Assembly (NCBI RefSeq): GCF_002105465.1
Contig: NZ_NCSQ01000169.1
Location: 1-64,000 of the forward strand
Direction of reading: 5' to 3'
Length of the DNA stretch: 64,000 nt
DNA from: Aquidulcibacter paucihalophilus
GTDB taxonomy: Bacteria > Pseudomonadota > Alphaproteobacteria > Caulobacterales > Aquidulcibacteraceae
Positions within the stretch are counted from its first letter, which is position 1. Each line of letters begins with the position of its first letter. Under the pieces are notes generated by a model. It saw only the letters and a program-made list of their open reading frames with translations, was not told where the DNA came from and ran no database searches. This document shows positions 23,138 to 31,237 of the stretch, piece by piece. The translations under genes and the position numbers were made by a program.

Positions 23138-23365
23138 TTAGGTTCCAGAACGGTCAGTCATGTCGCGTGGGCGACTAGATTCCCATTTGCTCACTTGCTT
23201 TTCCGCCTCTTCTTTGGTGATGCCGTAGCGCTCTTGTACTGCGCCTTTCAGTTTTTGCAGGTCACCGCTGACCCGCAAAAAGTCATCGTCGGTCAACTTG
23301 CCCCACTGGGATTTAGCTGCGCCGATGAATTGGTCGAATTGGCCTTTAATGGTGTCGTTGTTCAT
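23138..23365 (-). CDS. CsbD family stress protein
   Basis: 75 residues: MNNDTIKGQFDQFIGAAKSQWGKLTDDDFLRVSGDLQKLKGAVQERYGITKEEAEKQVSKWE. The family pattern is clear (GxxxxxxGxxKxxWGKLTDDDLxxxxGxxxxLxGxxQxxYGxxxEEA). CsbD proteins are small, soluble, helical and of unknown mechanism; they are classic general-stress genes. The ATG at 23365 is chosen over an upstream frame extending to 23428. An exact EcfG promoter lies at 23398-23422, overlapping the end of the SOD gene upstream. Confidence 0.92.
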   Translation of the reverse strand: MNNDTIKGQFDQFIGAAKSQWGKLTDDDFLRVSGDLQKLKGAVQERYGITKEEAEKQVSKWESSRPRDMTDRSGT

Positions 23366-23397
23366 AATCTTCGCCTTTGGTTGGGAGGTATGGATGA

Positions 23398-23422
23398 AAC
23401 GCTCTATGTGGCATCTGGTTCC
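23398..23422 (-). promoter_or_regulatory. EcfG-type promoter of csbD-like gene
   Basis: On the minus strand GGAAC (23422-23418), 16 bases, CGTT (23401-23398). The -35 and most of the spacer lie inside the last codons of the SOD gene (CREPDAT), so the csbD promoter is embedded in coding sequence. Confidence 0.82.
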
Positions 23423-24093
23423 CGGCACAGCCTATGTTCGTAGCGCGACTTGGCCATAGACCAGTCTGCCAATTGGCCAAAAAAGCCATCAATCCAACCG
23501 GCTCTGTCGGACGCCCTGTCGAGATAATAGGCATGCTCCCAGACGTCGCAGACCAGTAAGACGGCCAAACTTGGGTCATCCAGAAGCGTCTCGGCATCGC
23601 GCGTCAGTTCCAAGCGGACCGCACCTTCATGGTCGGCGACCAGCCAGATCCAGCCAGATCCAACCCTAGACTTACCCAAGGCGATGGCTGCGTCGGTAAA
23701 ACCCGTGAAGTCACCAAACTTGTCGTTGATTGCAATTTCGAGACTGCCTTCTGGGCGCGTTAGGCCGGCAGCTTGGTGACACGTCCAAAAGAAAGCGTGG
23801 TTTAGCGCTTGACCCGCTTGTTCCAGAAGCCCGTGGGCTTCGACGCTGCGGGCAAAGCTAATCACGTCAACGGCGGTCTCAAATTTCTTGACCATCGGCT
23901 CCATCAATCGGTTTGCGCCGTCGACATAGGCCTGATGGTGTTTGCCCAAATGAACGCCCAAGGTTTCAGCACCGGTTATGGGGGCTAAGGCGGTGACTTC
24001 GAATGGTAAGCTGGGCAGTACGAAAGTACTGGAAGATCGGTTGAAAACCCCGAAGGATTCGTCGGGCGATAGGGTATGTCCTTCAAGTGTCAT
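23404..24093 (-). CDS. Superoxide dismutase, Fe/Mn family
   Basis: About 229 residues. All four metal ligands are visible: His in the LGKHHQAYVDGAN helix (near the N-terminus), His in QALNHAFFW, and Asp and His in DVWEHAYYLD. The C-terminal domain contains GSGWIWLVAD. It dismutates superoxide to peroxide and oxygen. It starts with a long non-conserved leader (TLEGHTLSPDESFGVFNRSSST) before FVLPSLPFEV. The ATG at 24093 has GGAGG 5 bases upstream, so the longer frame to 24207 is not used. It overlaps the preceding 60-codon gene by 11 bases. A second, stress-induced SOD role is likely. Confidence 0.92.
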   Translation of the reverse strand: MTLEGHTLSPDESFGVFNRSSSTFVLPSLPFEVTALAPITGAETLGVHLGKHHQAYVDGANRLMEPMVKKFETAVDVISFARSVEAHGLLEQAGQALNHAFFWTCHQAAGLTRPEGSLEIAINDKFGDFTGFTDAAIALGKSRVGSGWIWLVADHEGAVRLELTRDAETLLDDPSLAVLLVCDVWEHAYYLDRASDRAGWIDGFFGQLADWSMAKSRYEHRLCREPDAT

Positions 24094-24265
24094 CAGGGCC
24101 TCCGAGGGTAGAAGAAGTTTCGCAAAATGGGGTGGTGCGCGGATGCGCTTCGGTGAATTCCCAGCTGTCAAAGTCTTGCGCGTAAAGCTGGAGGACATTG
24201 TTCGCATCAGGAATCGTCAAGGATTCAGCGGGATTAATGGGTTTGGATTTAGGTGCAGGGCGCAT
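24083..24265 (-). CDS. Small hypothetical protein upstream of SOD
   Basis: 60 residues (MRPAPKSKPINPAESLTIPDANNVLQLYAQDFDSWEF...), hydrophilic, with no membrane segment and no family I recognise. It is supported by AAGGAG 6 bases before the ATG, by its place between an EcfG-like promoter (24288-24312) and the SOD gene, and by an 11-base overlap with the SOD start that suggests translational coupling. It could be a small stress protein or only a translated leader. Confidence 0.5.
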   Translation of the reverse strand: MRPAPKSKPINPAESLTIPDANNVLQLYAQDFDSWEFTEAHPRTTPFCETSSTLGGPDDT

Positions 24266-24287
24266 AGGTATCTCCTTGTGGAGGAGT

Positions 24288-24312
24288 TACGCCCCCACCC
24301 CCACGCGGTTCC
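24288..24312 (-). promoter_or_regulatory. Near-consensus EcfG-type promoter (small gene-SOD)
   Basis: On the minus strand GGAAC (24312-24308), 16 bases, CGTA (24291-24288), one mismatch at the last base. It is back-to-back with the exact EcfG promoter at 24341-24365 for the glycosyltransferase. Confidence 0.55.
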
Positions 24313-24340
24313 AAAAATATCTGCGTTCGCCTTTCTTAAA

Positions 24341-24365
24341 GGAACCCTTTTTTCGTGTTGGCGTT
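24341..24365 (+). promoter_or_regulatory. EcfG-type promoter of the GT4-GH130 pair
   Basis: GGAAC (24341-24345), 16 bases including a six-T run, CGTT (24362-24365), 46 bases before the glycosyltransferase ATG at 24411. Confidence 0.82.
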
Positions 24366-24410
24366 GATGGACTGATGCTGGCCTTTGCTGGCGTGATAAG
24401 GATCAAGTCC

Positions 24411-26747
24411 ATGCAGCCAGCTCCCCCTGAAGCTCCGCGTACGACCATTCTGCCAAGCCTCGAGGGGCTATTGCGCTTTCTGCCGCAAACGGCTGAGCCG
24501 ACCGACCGACGCGTCGCGATTGTTGGCACTTTTCCGCCGCGACGGTGCGGAATCGCAACCTTTACCGCAGACGTACGGCGCTCTCTAAACCTGTTGGACG
24601 GCTGGGCCTGCGACCTTGTTCGCATCTTAGATGACGACGAATCCCTGTCGGATGAGCCGGCGCTGTGTCGTATCCGTCAGCATGTGCAAACCGACTATCG
24701 CAAGGCGGCTGACCGCCTCAATCATCTCGGAACCGACGTGGTGTCGATCCAGCATGAGTTTGGGATTTTTGGCGGTATTGATGGCGCTTGTATTCTCGAC
24801 TTAATCGACCGTCTGACCGCCCCCGTAGTAATCACCATGCATACGGTAATCGAGACACCAACCCAAGGACAGCGCCATGTGGTTGCCGCCCTGTTGCGGC
24901 GTGCCGACCAAGTCATTGTGATGGCCAAGAAGGGCGCGGATTTGCTGAATGACGTCTATGGCGCCGACCCAGCGAAGGTCACTATTTGTCCGCATGGCAC
25001 GCCAGATCGGCCGTTTGTACGACCGGATTCCTTCAAAGCAAGTTTGGGCCTTAGCCCCTATAAAGTGCTATTGACCTTTGGCTTGTTGTCGCCGGGCAAG
25101 GGCCTTGAAACCCTTATTGCGGCAATGCCTCAAATTGTCGTAACCCATCCAGACGCCCTTTATGTTATCCTAGGCGCAACCCACCCCAACCTCAAACGAG
25201 TGGATGGCGAGGCCTACCGCGATGGTTTGATTAGACTAGCGGAAGATTTGGGCGTTGCGGAACATATCCGCTTTGTGGATGCCTTTGTCGACAATGCGCT
25301 TTTGATGACTTATCTCAGCGCGGCAGACATCTATGTGACACCTTATTTGAACCGAGCCCAAGTCACATCCGGTACGCTGGCTTACGCGATTGCTTTGGGC
25401 AAGCCGGTCATATCCACGCCATTTTGGCACGCAACCGAATGGGTGGATGAGACGTGCGGTGCCTTGGTCGATTTTGGTGACTCCGCTGGCTTTGCCGCTG
25501 TCATCTCCCGCCTGCTCGAAGACCCCGAACGGCTGTTGGCGGCCGGGCGATCGGCCTATGCCAAAGGACGCACAACCATTTGGGAGCGCTCGGCTGAGGC
25601 TTATGCCGCCGCGTTTCAAACCGCGATTTCGCGGTGCCAAGAAACGCATGTGGCTGCTCCCCGCCTACATGACCAAAGTCTCCCGACTCTTTTGGGGGTC
25701 CAGCGGGTGACCGATGCTTGCGGGATTATGCAACATGCGTCCTACGGCATTGATAATCGAGCGCACGGCTATTGCATTGATGACGCCGTTCGCGCGCTCA
25801 TACTCATCCAACGTTTCCGGCAATTGGGCCATAAGAACCACACGCTTGATCATTTGGAGCGCACCTATGCTGCCTTTGTACAACATGCCTGGAACCCCAA
25901 CACACAAGCCTTCCGCAATTTCATGGGCTATGATCGGACCTGGCTGGAGCCTGAAGGCTCGCCAGACAGCAATGGTCGAACCTTCTGGGCGCTGGGTGAG
26001 ACAGCTTGCTATGCTGAGCATGAGCAAGTTCGCTTGTGGGCCATTGCTCTGGCAAAAGAAGTGGGGCTATCGGCAGCGACTTTAGGATCGTTGCGAGCCC
26101 AATGCTTCACGATCCTCGGGGCGGTCAGTCTGTTACATGGAGAGCCGCATAATCTGGCAGTCTATGACATGTTGGTACAGCATGCCGAAGGCCTGTTGGC
26201 GCGGTTTGAAACCCACAGCGCGCCAACTTGGCAGTGGCTCGAGCCCAGCCTATCTTATGACAACGCTCGCATCCCTCAGGCCTTGATCGTAGCTGGCGTT
26301 AGTCTCAGCCGGCCTGATATGCTGTCGATCGGCCTGAAGACTCTGGCTTGGCTCGACACCATTCAAAAGGCTCCCAATGGGTTTTTCCGAGCGGTGGGAA
26401 GCTCAACCCCCGCGACCGCATTCGCGCCGCCACGGCTGCTTGACCAACAACCGATTGAGGCCTGTGCCACCATTGATGCAGCATTGGCGGCCTATGCTGC
26501 CACCAAGCAGAGCAAGTGGCTGATCATGGCGCAAACCGCTCATGCATGGTTCTTTGGCGAGAACGATAATGGCTTGCCGTTGAGTGATCAGCGGGGCGGG
26601 TGTTTTGATGGCTTAACCGAGACAGGTGTGAACCGAAACCAAGGTGCTGAATCAATTCTGGCGCGCCAAATGGCAAATTGTGCGATGGCACGTGTGACCA
26701 TTGTTGGGAATAACCCGGCAGCGACTCCAATTGGGCTATCCATGTGA
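24411..26747 (+). CDS. Two-domain protein: GT4 glycosyltransferase fused to an all-alpha (toroid-like) domain
   Basis: About 778 residues. The N-terminal ~400 residues are a GT-B glycosyltransferase: IVGTFPPRRCGIATFTADVRRSL near the N-terminus, VSIQHEFGIFGG, TFGLLSPGKGLETLIAAMP, and a donor-site-like segment TSGTLAYAIALGKPVISTPFWHATEW. From about residue 430 a helical domain follows (GIDNRAHGYCIDDAVRALILIQRF, NFMGYDRTWLEPEGSPDSNGRTFWALGETA, QWLEPSLSYDNARIPQALI), resembling (alpha/alpha)6 glycosidase folds. The ATG at 24411 has AAGGA upstream. The stop overlaps the GTG of the GH130 gene. The product glycan is unknown; a stress-induced glycan is plausible. Confidence 0.82.
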   Translation: MQPAPPEAPRTTILPSLEGLLRFLPQTAEPTDRRVAIVGTFPPRRCGIATFTADVRRSLNLLDGWACDLVRILDDDESLSDEPALCRIRQHVQTDYRKAADRLNHLGTDVVSIQHEFGIFGGIDGACILDLIDRLTAPVVITMHTVIETPTQGQRHVVAALLRRADQVIVMAKKGADLLNDVYGADPAKVTICPHGTPDRPFVRPDSFKASLGLSPYKVLLTFGLLSPGKGLETLIAAMPQIVVTHPDALYVILGATHPNLKRVDGEAYRDGLIRLAEDLGVAEHIRFVDAFVDNALLMTYLSAADIYVTPYLNRAQVTSGTLAYAIALGKPVISTPFWHATEWVDETCGALVDFGDSAGFAAVISRLLEDPERLLAAGRSAYAKGRTTIWERSAEAYAAAFQTAISRCQETHVAAPRLHDQSLPTLLGVQRVTDACGIMQHASYGIDNRAHGYCIDDAVRALILIQRFRQLGHKNHTLDHLERTYAAFVQHAWNPNTQAFRNFMGYDRTWLEPEGSPDSNGRTFWALGETACYAEHEQVRLWAIALAKEVGLSAATLGSLRAQCFTILGAVSLLHGEPHNLAVYDMLVQHAEGLLARFETHSAPTWQWLEPSLSYDNARIPQALIVAGVSLSRPDMLSIGLKTLAWLDTIQKAPNGFFRAVGSSTPATAFAPPRLLDQQPIEACATIDAALAAYAATKQSKWLIMAQTAHAWFFGENDNGLPLSDQRGGCFDGLTETGVNRNQGAESILARQMANCAMARVTIVGNNPAATPIGLSM

Positions 26748-28021
26748 TCCAATTCTTGGAGGGCACCCTTCTTCCCGATCCGTCCTTAGTTGTGATCCGG
26801 CCGTTTCACATCGCGCCGGAACCACGCGACTTGCACCCAACCCAATTGGCTCGCGCTCGGCGGATCTTTCACACGGTAGCAACCCTCGATCAAGAAACTT
26901 GTCTGCATGCGTTGGACCATGTGAATGCTGACTTTAAGGGGCGGCATTGGGAGACTCGCAGCTTATTTCTAGAGCGCAGTCTTAAGATCTGCGAGGCAAT
27001 TGCCGGCGATTGCGACACGCTGTCAACGGCGCATTTAGAGCTTATCGGTGCCTATTTTTGTCTTGAATATGCCTATTGCGCAGCTGCAGTTACTAATCCC
27101 TCCATTGTGGCGCACCCAGACCAAACGGGTATGCGGCCGGGCGACCTTCGCTTCATCCTGTCGCTTCGCAATGTCGGCGAAGGCCACATTTCGTCGATCT
27201 CATTTCGGGAAGGAATATTGACGCGGGGCAACACCCTTCAGATTTGGCCCCAGACTAGCCCAACACTGGCGGCCAATTCGAGCGGCCCCGATGCTGATGG
27301 CATTGTGACTGTGACACGACCGCCAACGGTCCCGATCTCAGCAGCCGTGATCTTCCCGGTCACAAATGCCCAGCGTAACGGTCTGGAAGATCTGCGCATG
27401 GTGCGGTTTGAAGACGACAGGCAAACTTCGGTTTTTCATGGAACCTATACGGCCTATTCTGGCCTTGAAGTGCGCTCAGAATTGATGACGACTTTGGACT
27501 TCACCGACTTCAAGCTCCAGCCCATGACCGGAACGGCAGTTAATGGCAAAGGCATGGCGCTCTTTCCCCGCCGTGTGGACGGAGCTTATGCTATGCTCGG
27601 TCGCTATGATGGTGAGAGCCATTTCTTCATGCAATCCGATAAGTTGTTGCACTGGGACAAAGGCAAGGCGATTGCCGGTCCCAAATATCTTTGGGATCTC
27701 GTCCAAACAGGTAATTGTGGGTCACCGATTGAGTTGGATGAGGGATTCTTGTTACTGACTCACGGCGTAGGCGCGATGCGCAAATATGCGATGGGCGCAC
27801 TCCTTCTTGACAAGAATGACCCTCAATTGGTCATAGGCCGCACAGCAGAACCTATTTTAGTACCAAGTGATCGGGGCCGAAATGGCTATGTGCCTAATGT
27901 GGTCTACGCCTGCGGCGCGCTGCGCAACGGCGATAAAATTCTGCTCCCTTATGGCGTCTCAGATTCTTCTGTGGCCTTTTGTCTGATCGATATCCCAAAA
28001 TTGCCCGATCAACTTCGCTAG
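26744..28021 (+). CDS. GH130-family glycoside phosphorylase/hydrolase
   Basis: 425 residues, cytoplasmic (no signal peptide). The five-bladed propeller pattern of GH130 is visible in GLEDLRMVRFEDD, FHGTYTAYSG, KGMALFPRRVDGAYAMLGR, GNCGSPIELDEGFLLLTHGVG and GYVPNVVYACGAL. GH130 enzymes act on beta-mannosides, mostly as phosphorylases. The N-terminal ~120 helical residues are an extra region seen in some family members. It starts at a GTG overlapping the stop of the preceding gene (ATGTGA), so the two are coupled. Co-expression with a GT4 protein under an EcfG promoter suggests turnover of a mannose-containing stress glycan. Confidence 0.84.
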   Translation: MIQFLEGTLLPDPSLVVIRPFHIAPEPRDLHPTQLARARRIFHTVATLDQETCLHALDHVNADFKGRHWETRSLFLERSLKICEAIAGDCDTLSTAHLELIGAYFCLEYAYCAAAVTNPSIVAHPDQTGMRPGDLRFILSLRNVGEGHISSISFREGILTRGNTLQIWPQTSPTLAANSSGPDADGIVTVTRPPTVPISAAVIFPVTNAQRNGLEDLRMVRFEDDRQTSVFHGTYTAYSGLEVRSELMTTLDFTDFKLQPMTGTAVNGKGMALFPRRVDGAYAMLGRYDGESHFFMQSDKLLHWDKGKAIAGPKYLWDLVQTGNCGSPIELDEGFLLLTHGVGAMRKYAMGALLLDKNDPQLVIGRTAEPILVPSDRGRNGYVPNVVYACGALRNGDKILLPYGVSDSSVAFCLIDIPKLPDQLR

Positions 28022-28033
28022 GGCTTCGAGACT

Positions 28034-28058
28034 GGAACCAGTCCGCCGCTTACGCGTT
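28034..28058 (+). promoter_or_regulatory. EcfG-type promoter of the fasciclin lipoprotein
   Basis: GGAAC (28034-28038), 16 bases, CGTT (28055-28058), 45 bases before the ATG at 28103. Confidence 0.83.
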
Positions 28059-28102
28059 GCCTTGCCGACAGCTTTGACTGCCCGTCACTAAAGGATATCT
28101 CC

Positions 28103-28687
28103 ATGACCATTTTTAATTTTCAAAAAACCTTTGCCATTTTACCCCTTTTGGCCCTGACCCTGGGTGCTTGCTCGACCACCACGATCGAAGCACCAAAGCC
28201 ACAGGCCGTGACCGTTGTGACGGCCGACCCTGTGGTGATGACCGTTCCGGCAACCGGCCCAGGTGACGTTGCCAGCGTTGCAGCTGGCTATGGCCAGTTC
28301 AACACTTTGTTGGCCGCTGCCAATGCAGCAGGTCTCTATGACCGATTGACTATGTCTGGCCCGATCACAGTTTTTGCGCCAACTGATCAAGCCTTTGCCA
28401 ATCTACCAGCTGGAACGCTGGAAAAATTGTTGAAAGTTGAAAATCGCGCCGCGTTGCGTCGGATCGTTTCTTACCACATTGTCAGCGGACGCGTGCCTTC
28501 GTCTGGCCTGATGGGCATCACCATGACCAGCCCAACCCTAGAGGGTCATTCTGTGGCCATTGACGGTCGCAATGGCGTTCGCATCAATAACGCTGCCGTG
28601 GTGCAGGCTGATATCCCGGCCAGCAATGGCCTGATCCACGCCATTGATACGGTCCTGATGCCAGCAGACTTGCCCTACATCCGCTAA
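28103..28687 (+). CDS. Fasciclin-domain lipoprotein
   Basis: 194 residues. The lipobox LGACS (Cys about residue 23) is followed by a Pro/Val-rich spacer and one complete FAS1 domain: FNTLLAAANAAGLYDRLTMSGPITVFAPTDQAFANLPAGTLEKLL (H1 box), RIVSYHIVSGRV, and NGLIHAIDTVLMP (H2 box). FAS1 domains mediate adhesion at cell or matrix surfaces. It has its own EcfG-type promoter and is followed by a strong hairpin, so it is a single-gene stress transcript. Confidence 0.92.
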   Translation: MTIFNFQKTFAILPLLALTLGACSTTTIEAPKPQAVTVVTADPVVMTVPATGPGDVASVAAGYGQFNTLLAAANAAGLYDRLTMSGPITVFAPTDQAFANLPAGTLEKLLKVENRAALRRIVSYHIVSGRVPSSGLMGITMTSPTLEGHSVAIDGRNGVRINNAAVVQADIPASNGLIHAIDTVLMPADLPYIR

Positions 28688-28701
28688 CCTATAGTGGACA
28701 A

Positions 28702-28729
28702 CCTCTGTGCCTTTCCAAGGGCACAGAGG
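28702..28729. terminator. Strong hairpin between convergent genes
   Basis: A perfect 10-base-pair stem, CCTCTGTGCC (28702-28711) with GGCACAGAGG (28720-28729), has an 8-base loop. It lies between the fasciclin gene and the convergent TBDR, so it may act on both strands. No long T-run follows on either strand. Confidence 0.55.
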
Positions 28730-28741
28730 CTGCTCCTTGGA

Positions 28742-31120
28742 CTAAAATTGCTTCTTCAGGCTAAGTTTGTAGCTGCGGCCCTCGGGTTCCAAGAGCCCAC
28801 TTTGGTAGGCCGTTGGTACGAGGCCAGCCGAATTGGTGACCTTTCGCTGGCTGTCGGTTAGATTGTTGATTTCAAACCGCACCTGCGCCCCATTCAAGAA
28901 GGGGACAGCCATATTGAGCTGTGGCATCAAATCGGTTGAGGCAAATAGCGAGAGGTCCAAGGTCGCCTGATCGTCAACAAATAGACGTTCTGCACCATAG
29001 CCGGTTGCGATTTCGCTTTCGCCCTTCCAGACAGCCGCGAGACGTCCACCAATCCCACGATAATTGAGCCCGCCATCGAGGGTCAGTTGATGTCTGTGCC
29101 CCATCTCGGTGTCGAGTGCGTCACCCTCCAGCAAATCAAGCTTCACGCCACTATTTTTCAGAATGAGGGTGTCATCAAGCGTGTAGGCATAGTTGAGACC
29201 GATGTTCCAACGGCCACCGGGTATCTTCGCTGCCTGCATGAGTTGGTTGAAGTCGGGTGGTGTGCCCCCGGGCGGCGGTTTGAACCCGGGCGGTGGTGTA
29301 ATGCCAGGTGGTAGGCCGCCGGGCAAAGTGGTGGCGTCTGGATTTTCCTCCTGTGCTTTTTGAACCTTTGCGACAATGTCCCGCAAGAACTGCGGGGCTT
29401 GGCCAAAGTTGCGGCTGTAAGACAGACCAAAGCTCAGGGTCTCGGTCTCTCGGTCCCCAAGATTGAGGGCGCGCGTGTCCTGCCCAATCAAGGTCCCAGC
29501 GCTATTGCGCTGATAGCGGCTGGAGAAAGCTGTCTCTGCAGCGCGGGTATTTACCCCGATACTGCCGATATAATCCTCGGTCTTGTTGCGCGCATAGGTC
29601 AAAGACAGATTGAGGCCTTCAATCTGAAGCGGTGCGAAGGTTGCGCCCAGGATAAAGTCCCGCTGCTGTTCTGGCAGAAGGGTGCCATTGCCGCCGCGCG
29701 TCTCGTCCAGCCGCACGCTCTGGCCCGTTCGGGCATCATAGACCGAGGCGGAAGGAATGTTGGTTTGCGGTCCGCCCAATTGCTCCAACGTGGGTAGCTT
29801 CTCGCCGGTGCTATAGCGTGTGGTGATCTGAAGTTCCGAATTAGGCGACCAGTTGAGACCTGTGCCCCATCCACTCGAGCCCCCAAAGTCGCTGCTGCTC
29901 GACAACGCCCCATTGAGGGTAATGGAGACATCTCCCAACAGGTTTCCAGCTGTTTTGCGGCTGGCGAGGGGAATGGTCAAGCTGCCGTTGGTTTCCAGTT
30001 TCGTGCGGTCAATGTCTTCAGATCCGGCCTGCAAGCCGCGCTGATAATCCGACTCAAGCTTTTCGGTGGAGGCTTGCGTCCGCAGATTGAAGGCACCGGT
30101 TCCAGCCGGTAGACCAGGCACAGGCCCTGCCAAAGTGCCGTCAAATGATGCGCCTTTGAGTTGTTGATTTGTGCGGTCTCGCGCGCGGCCGTCCGCCCGG
30201 TCTGTGCGCGTGGCCTCATCTTCGGAATAAGTCGAAACGATCGCATTCCAGCGGCGATCCTTGACGATCCCTTCAAGGGTTAAGGAAGCTTTTGCCTTGG
30301 TTGCCTCGTAATCGCGGGCCAATTGGGCACCGTTTGGCACCCGCGATAGGATGGATTGGCTTGTTTCGGATTGAGCGTCGACGCCCAAGGTCGCATAGCC
30401 TTGTTCGCCGAAACGTCCGACCGAACGACCAATGGCACCTGAAAACCGATAGGTCTCGGTCTCAGGCAGAATACTCCGTATACTGGGTATACCACCGGGG
30501 GATAGAGACAGCCCTAAATCTTCCTCGCTGACGCCAGAGGCCTTTTGCGCATCAAAACTATAGACCGACCGGCCATTTGTATCGATCTTGGTGCTGTCCA
30601 ATACCAAATCATAAGTCTCGCGTTCTGCGTCTGCGGATTGGCCGATGCCTCCCGTAATCCCGGTAATGGAGAACTTGCCGAACAGGATCAAATTGACGAC
30701 TTTCTGATCCGCCGGGAAGCCGTAGCGCAGCGCGACGTCTTCAGGATAGACTTCGACCCGACGGATTGCGCGGACAGGGATGGCGCGGATTTCACTAAAG
30801 TCGGCAATCCGACGTCCGTTCACCAACAGGATCGGCTTGTTATCGCCCCTGCGGACGCCGCTTTGGGTTTGGGGGAGGAGGGTCACCAAAAGTTCGGGGA
30901 GCGTAGTGGCACCGGTGGTACGGATCTCAAATGTGCCCACCACCAGCTCTGGCTTAACATCGCCCGGCACGCTTTCGGGCAGGCGCGATCCGCGCACAAC
31001 CACGACTTCCATCGCAGGGTCTGCCTGTAGGCTCGCTGGCGTCGATTGCGCCGCACTTAAGTTGGGGATGCCTAACGACAGGCAAAGTGCCGTTGAGGCG
31101 AGGGAGGTTGCAAGTTTCAT
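28742..31120 (-). CDS. TonB-dependent receptor with proline-rich insertion
   Basis: About 792 residues. A signal peptide ends near NLSAAQS. MEVVVVRGSRLPESV is the TonB-box region. A plug follows with KPILLVNGRRIADFSEIRAIPVRAIRRVEVYPEDVALRYG, then a barrel ending YKLSLKKQF. Within the barrel, about residues 570-610, is a run of PPG/PPP units (GGLPPGITPPPGFKPPPGGTPPDF), unusual in a barrel and probably a long loop. ATG at 31120 is preferred (AAGAGA upstream, clean signal peptide); the frame stays open to 31213. A TTGTCACA inverted repeat lies upstream, shared with the adjacent response-regulator promoter. Confidence 0.9.
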   Translation of the reverse strand: MKLATSLASTALCLSLGIPNLSAAQSTPASLQADPAMEVVVVRGSRLPESVPGDVKPELVVGTFEIRTTGATTLPELLVTLLPQTQSGVRRGDNKPILLVNGRRIADFSEIRAIPVRAIRRVEVYPEDVALRYGFPADQKVVNLILFGKFSITGITGGIGQSADAERETYDLVLDSTKIDTNGRSVYSFDAQKASGVSEEDLGLSLSPGGIPSIRSILPETETYRFSGAIGRSVGRFGEQGYATLGVDAQSETSQSILSRVPNGAQLARDYEATKAKASLTLEGIVKDRRWNAIVSTYSEDEATRTDRADGRARDRTNQQLKGASFDGTLAGPVPGLPAGTGAFNLRTQASTEKLESDYQRGLQAGSEDIDRTKLETNGSLTIPLASRKTAGNLLGDVSITLNGALSSSSDFGGSSGWGTGLNWSPNSELQITTRYSTGEKLPTLEQLGGPQTNIPSASVYDARTGQSVRLDETRGGNGTLLPEQQRDFILGATFAPLQIEGLNLSLTYARNKTEDYIGSIGVNTRAAETAFSSRYQRNSAGTLIGQDTRALNLGDRETETLSFGLSYSRNFGQAPQFLRDIVAKVQKAQEENPDATTLPGGLPPGITPPPGFKPPPGGTPPDFNQLMQAAKIPGGRWNIGLNYAYTLDDTLILKNSGVKLDLLEGDALDTEMGHRHQLTLDGGLNYRGIGGRLAAVWKGESEIATGYGAERLFVDDQATLDLSLFASTDLMPQLNMAVPFLNGAQVRFEINNLTDSQRKVTNSAGLVPTAYQSGLLEPEGRSYKLSLKKQF

Positions 31121-31205
31121 CAGACCATCTCTTTTCTCTTGGGGGAAGAATGGTCTTGTCTCTAAATCAAGCCCCGGGGCGATGTGCGTCAAGGCTTTGT
31201 TTAAG

Positions 31206-31223
31206 TGTGACAAACTGTGTCAC
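31206..31223. promoter_or_regulatory. TTGTCACA-type inverted repeat upstream of TBDR
   Basis: GTGACA-AACTG-TGTCAC (31207-31223) contains a perfect TTGTCACA box on the minus strand (31206-31213). The same box occurs three times in front of the two-component operon at 33353-33400, suggesting that the encoded response regulator binds both places. Confidence 0.55.
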
Positions 31224-31237
31224 CACTGTTTTGGGGC

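Noticed and set aside
22937-23443. 168-codon plus-strand frame across the csbD region
   Set aside because: It is antisense to the clear CsbD gene and its EcfG promoter, has low-complexity unlikely composition and no ribosome-binding site.
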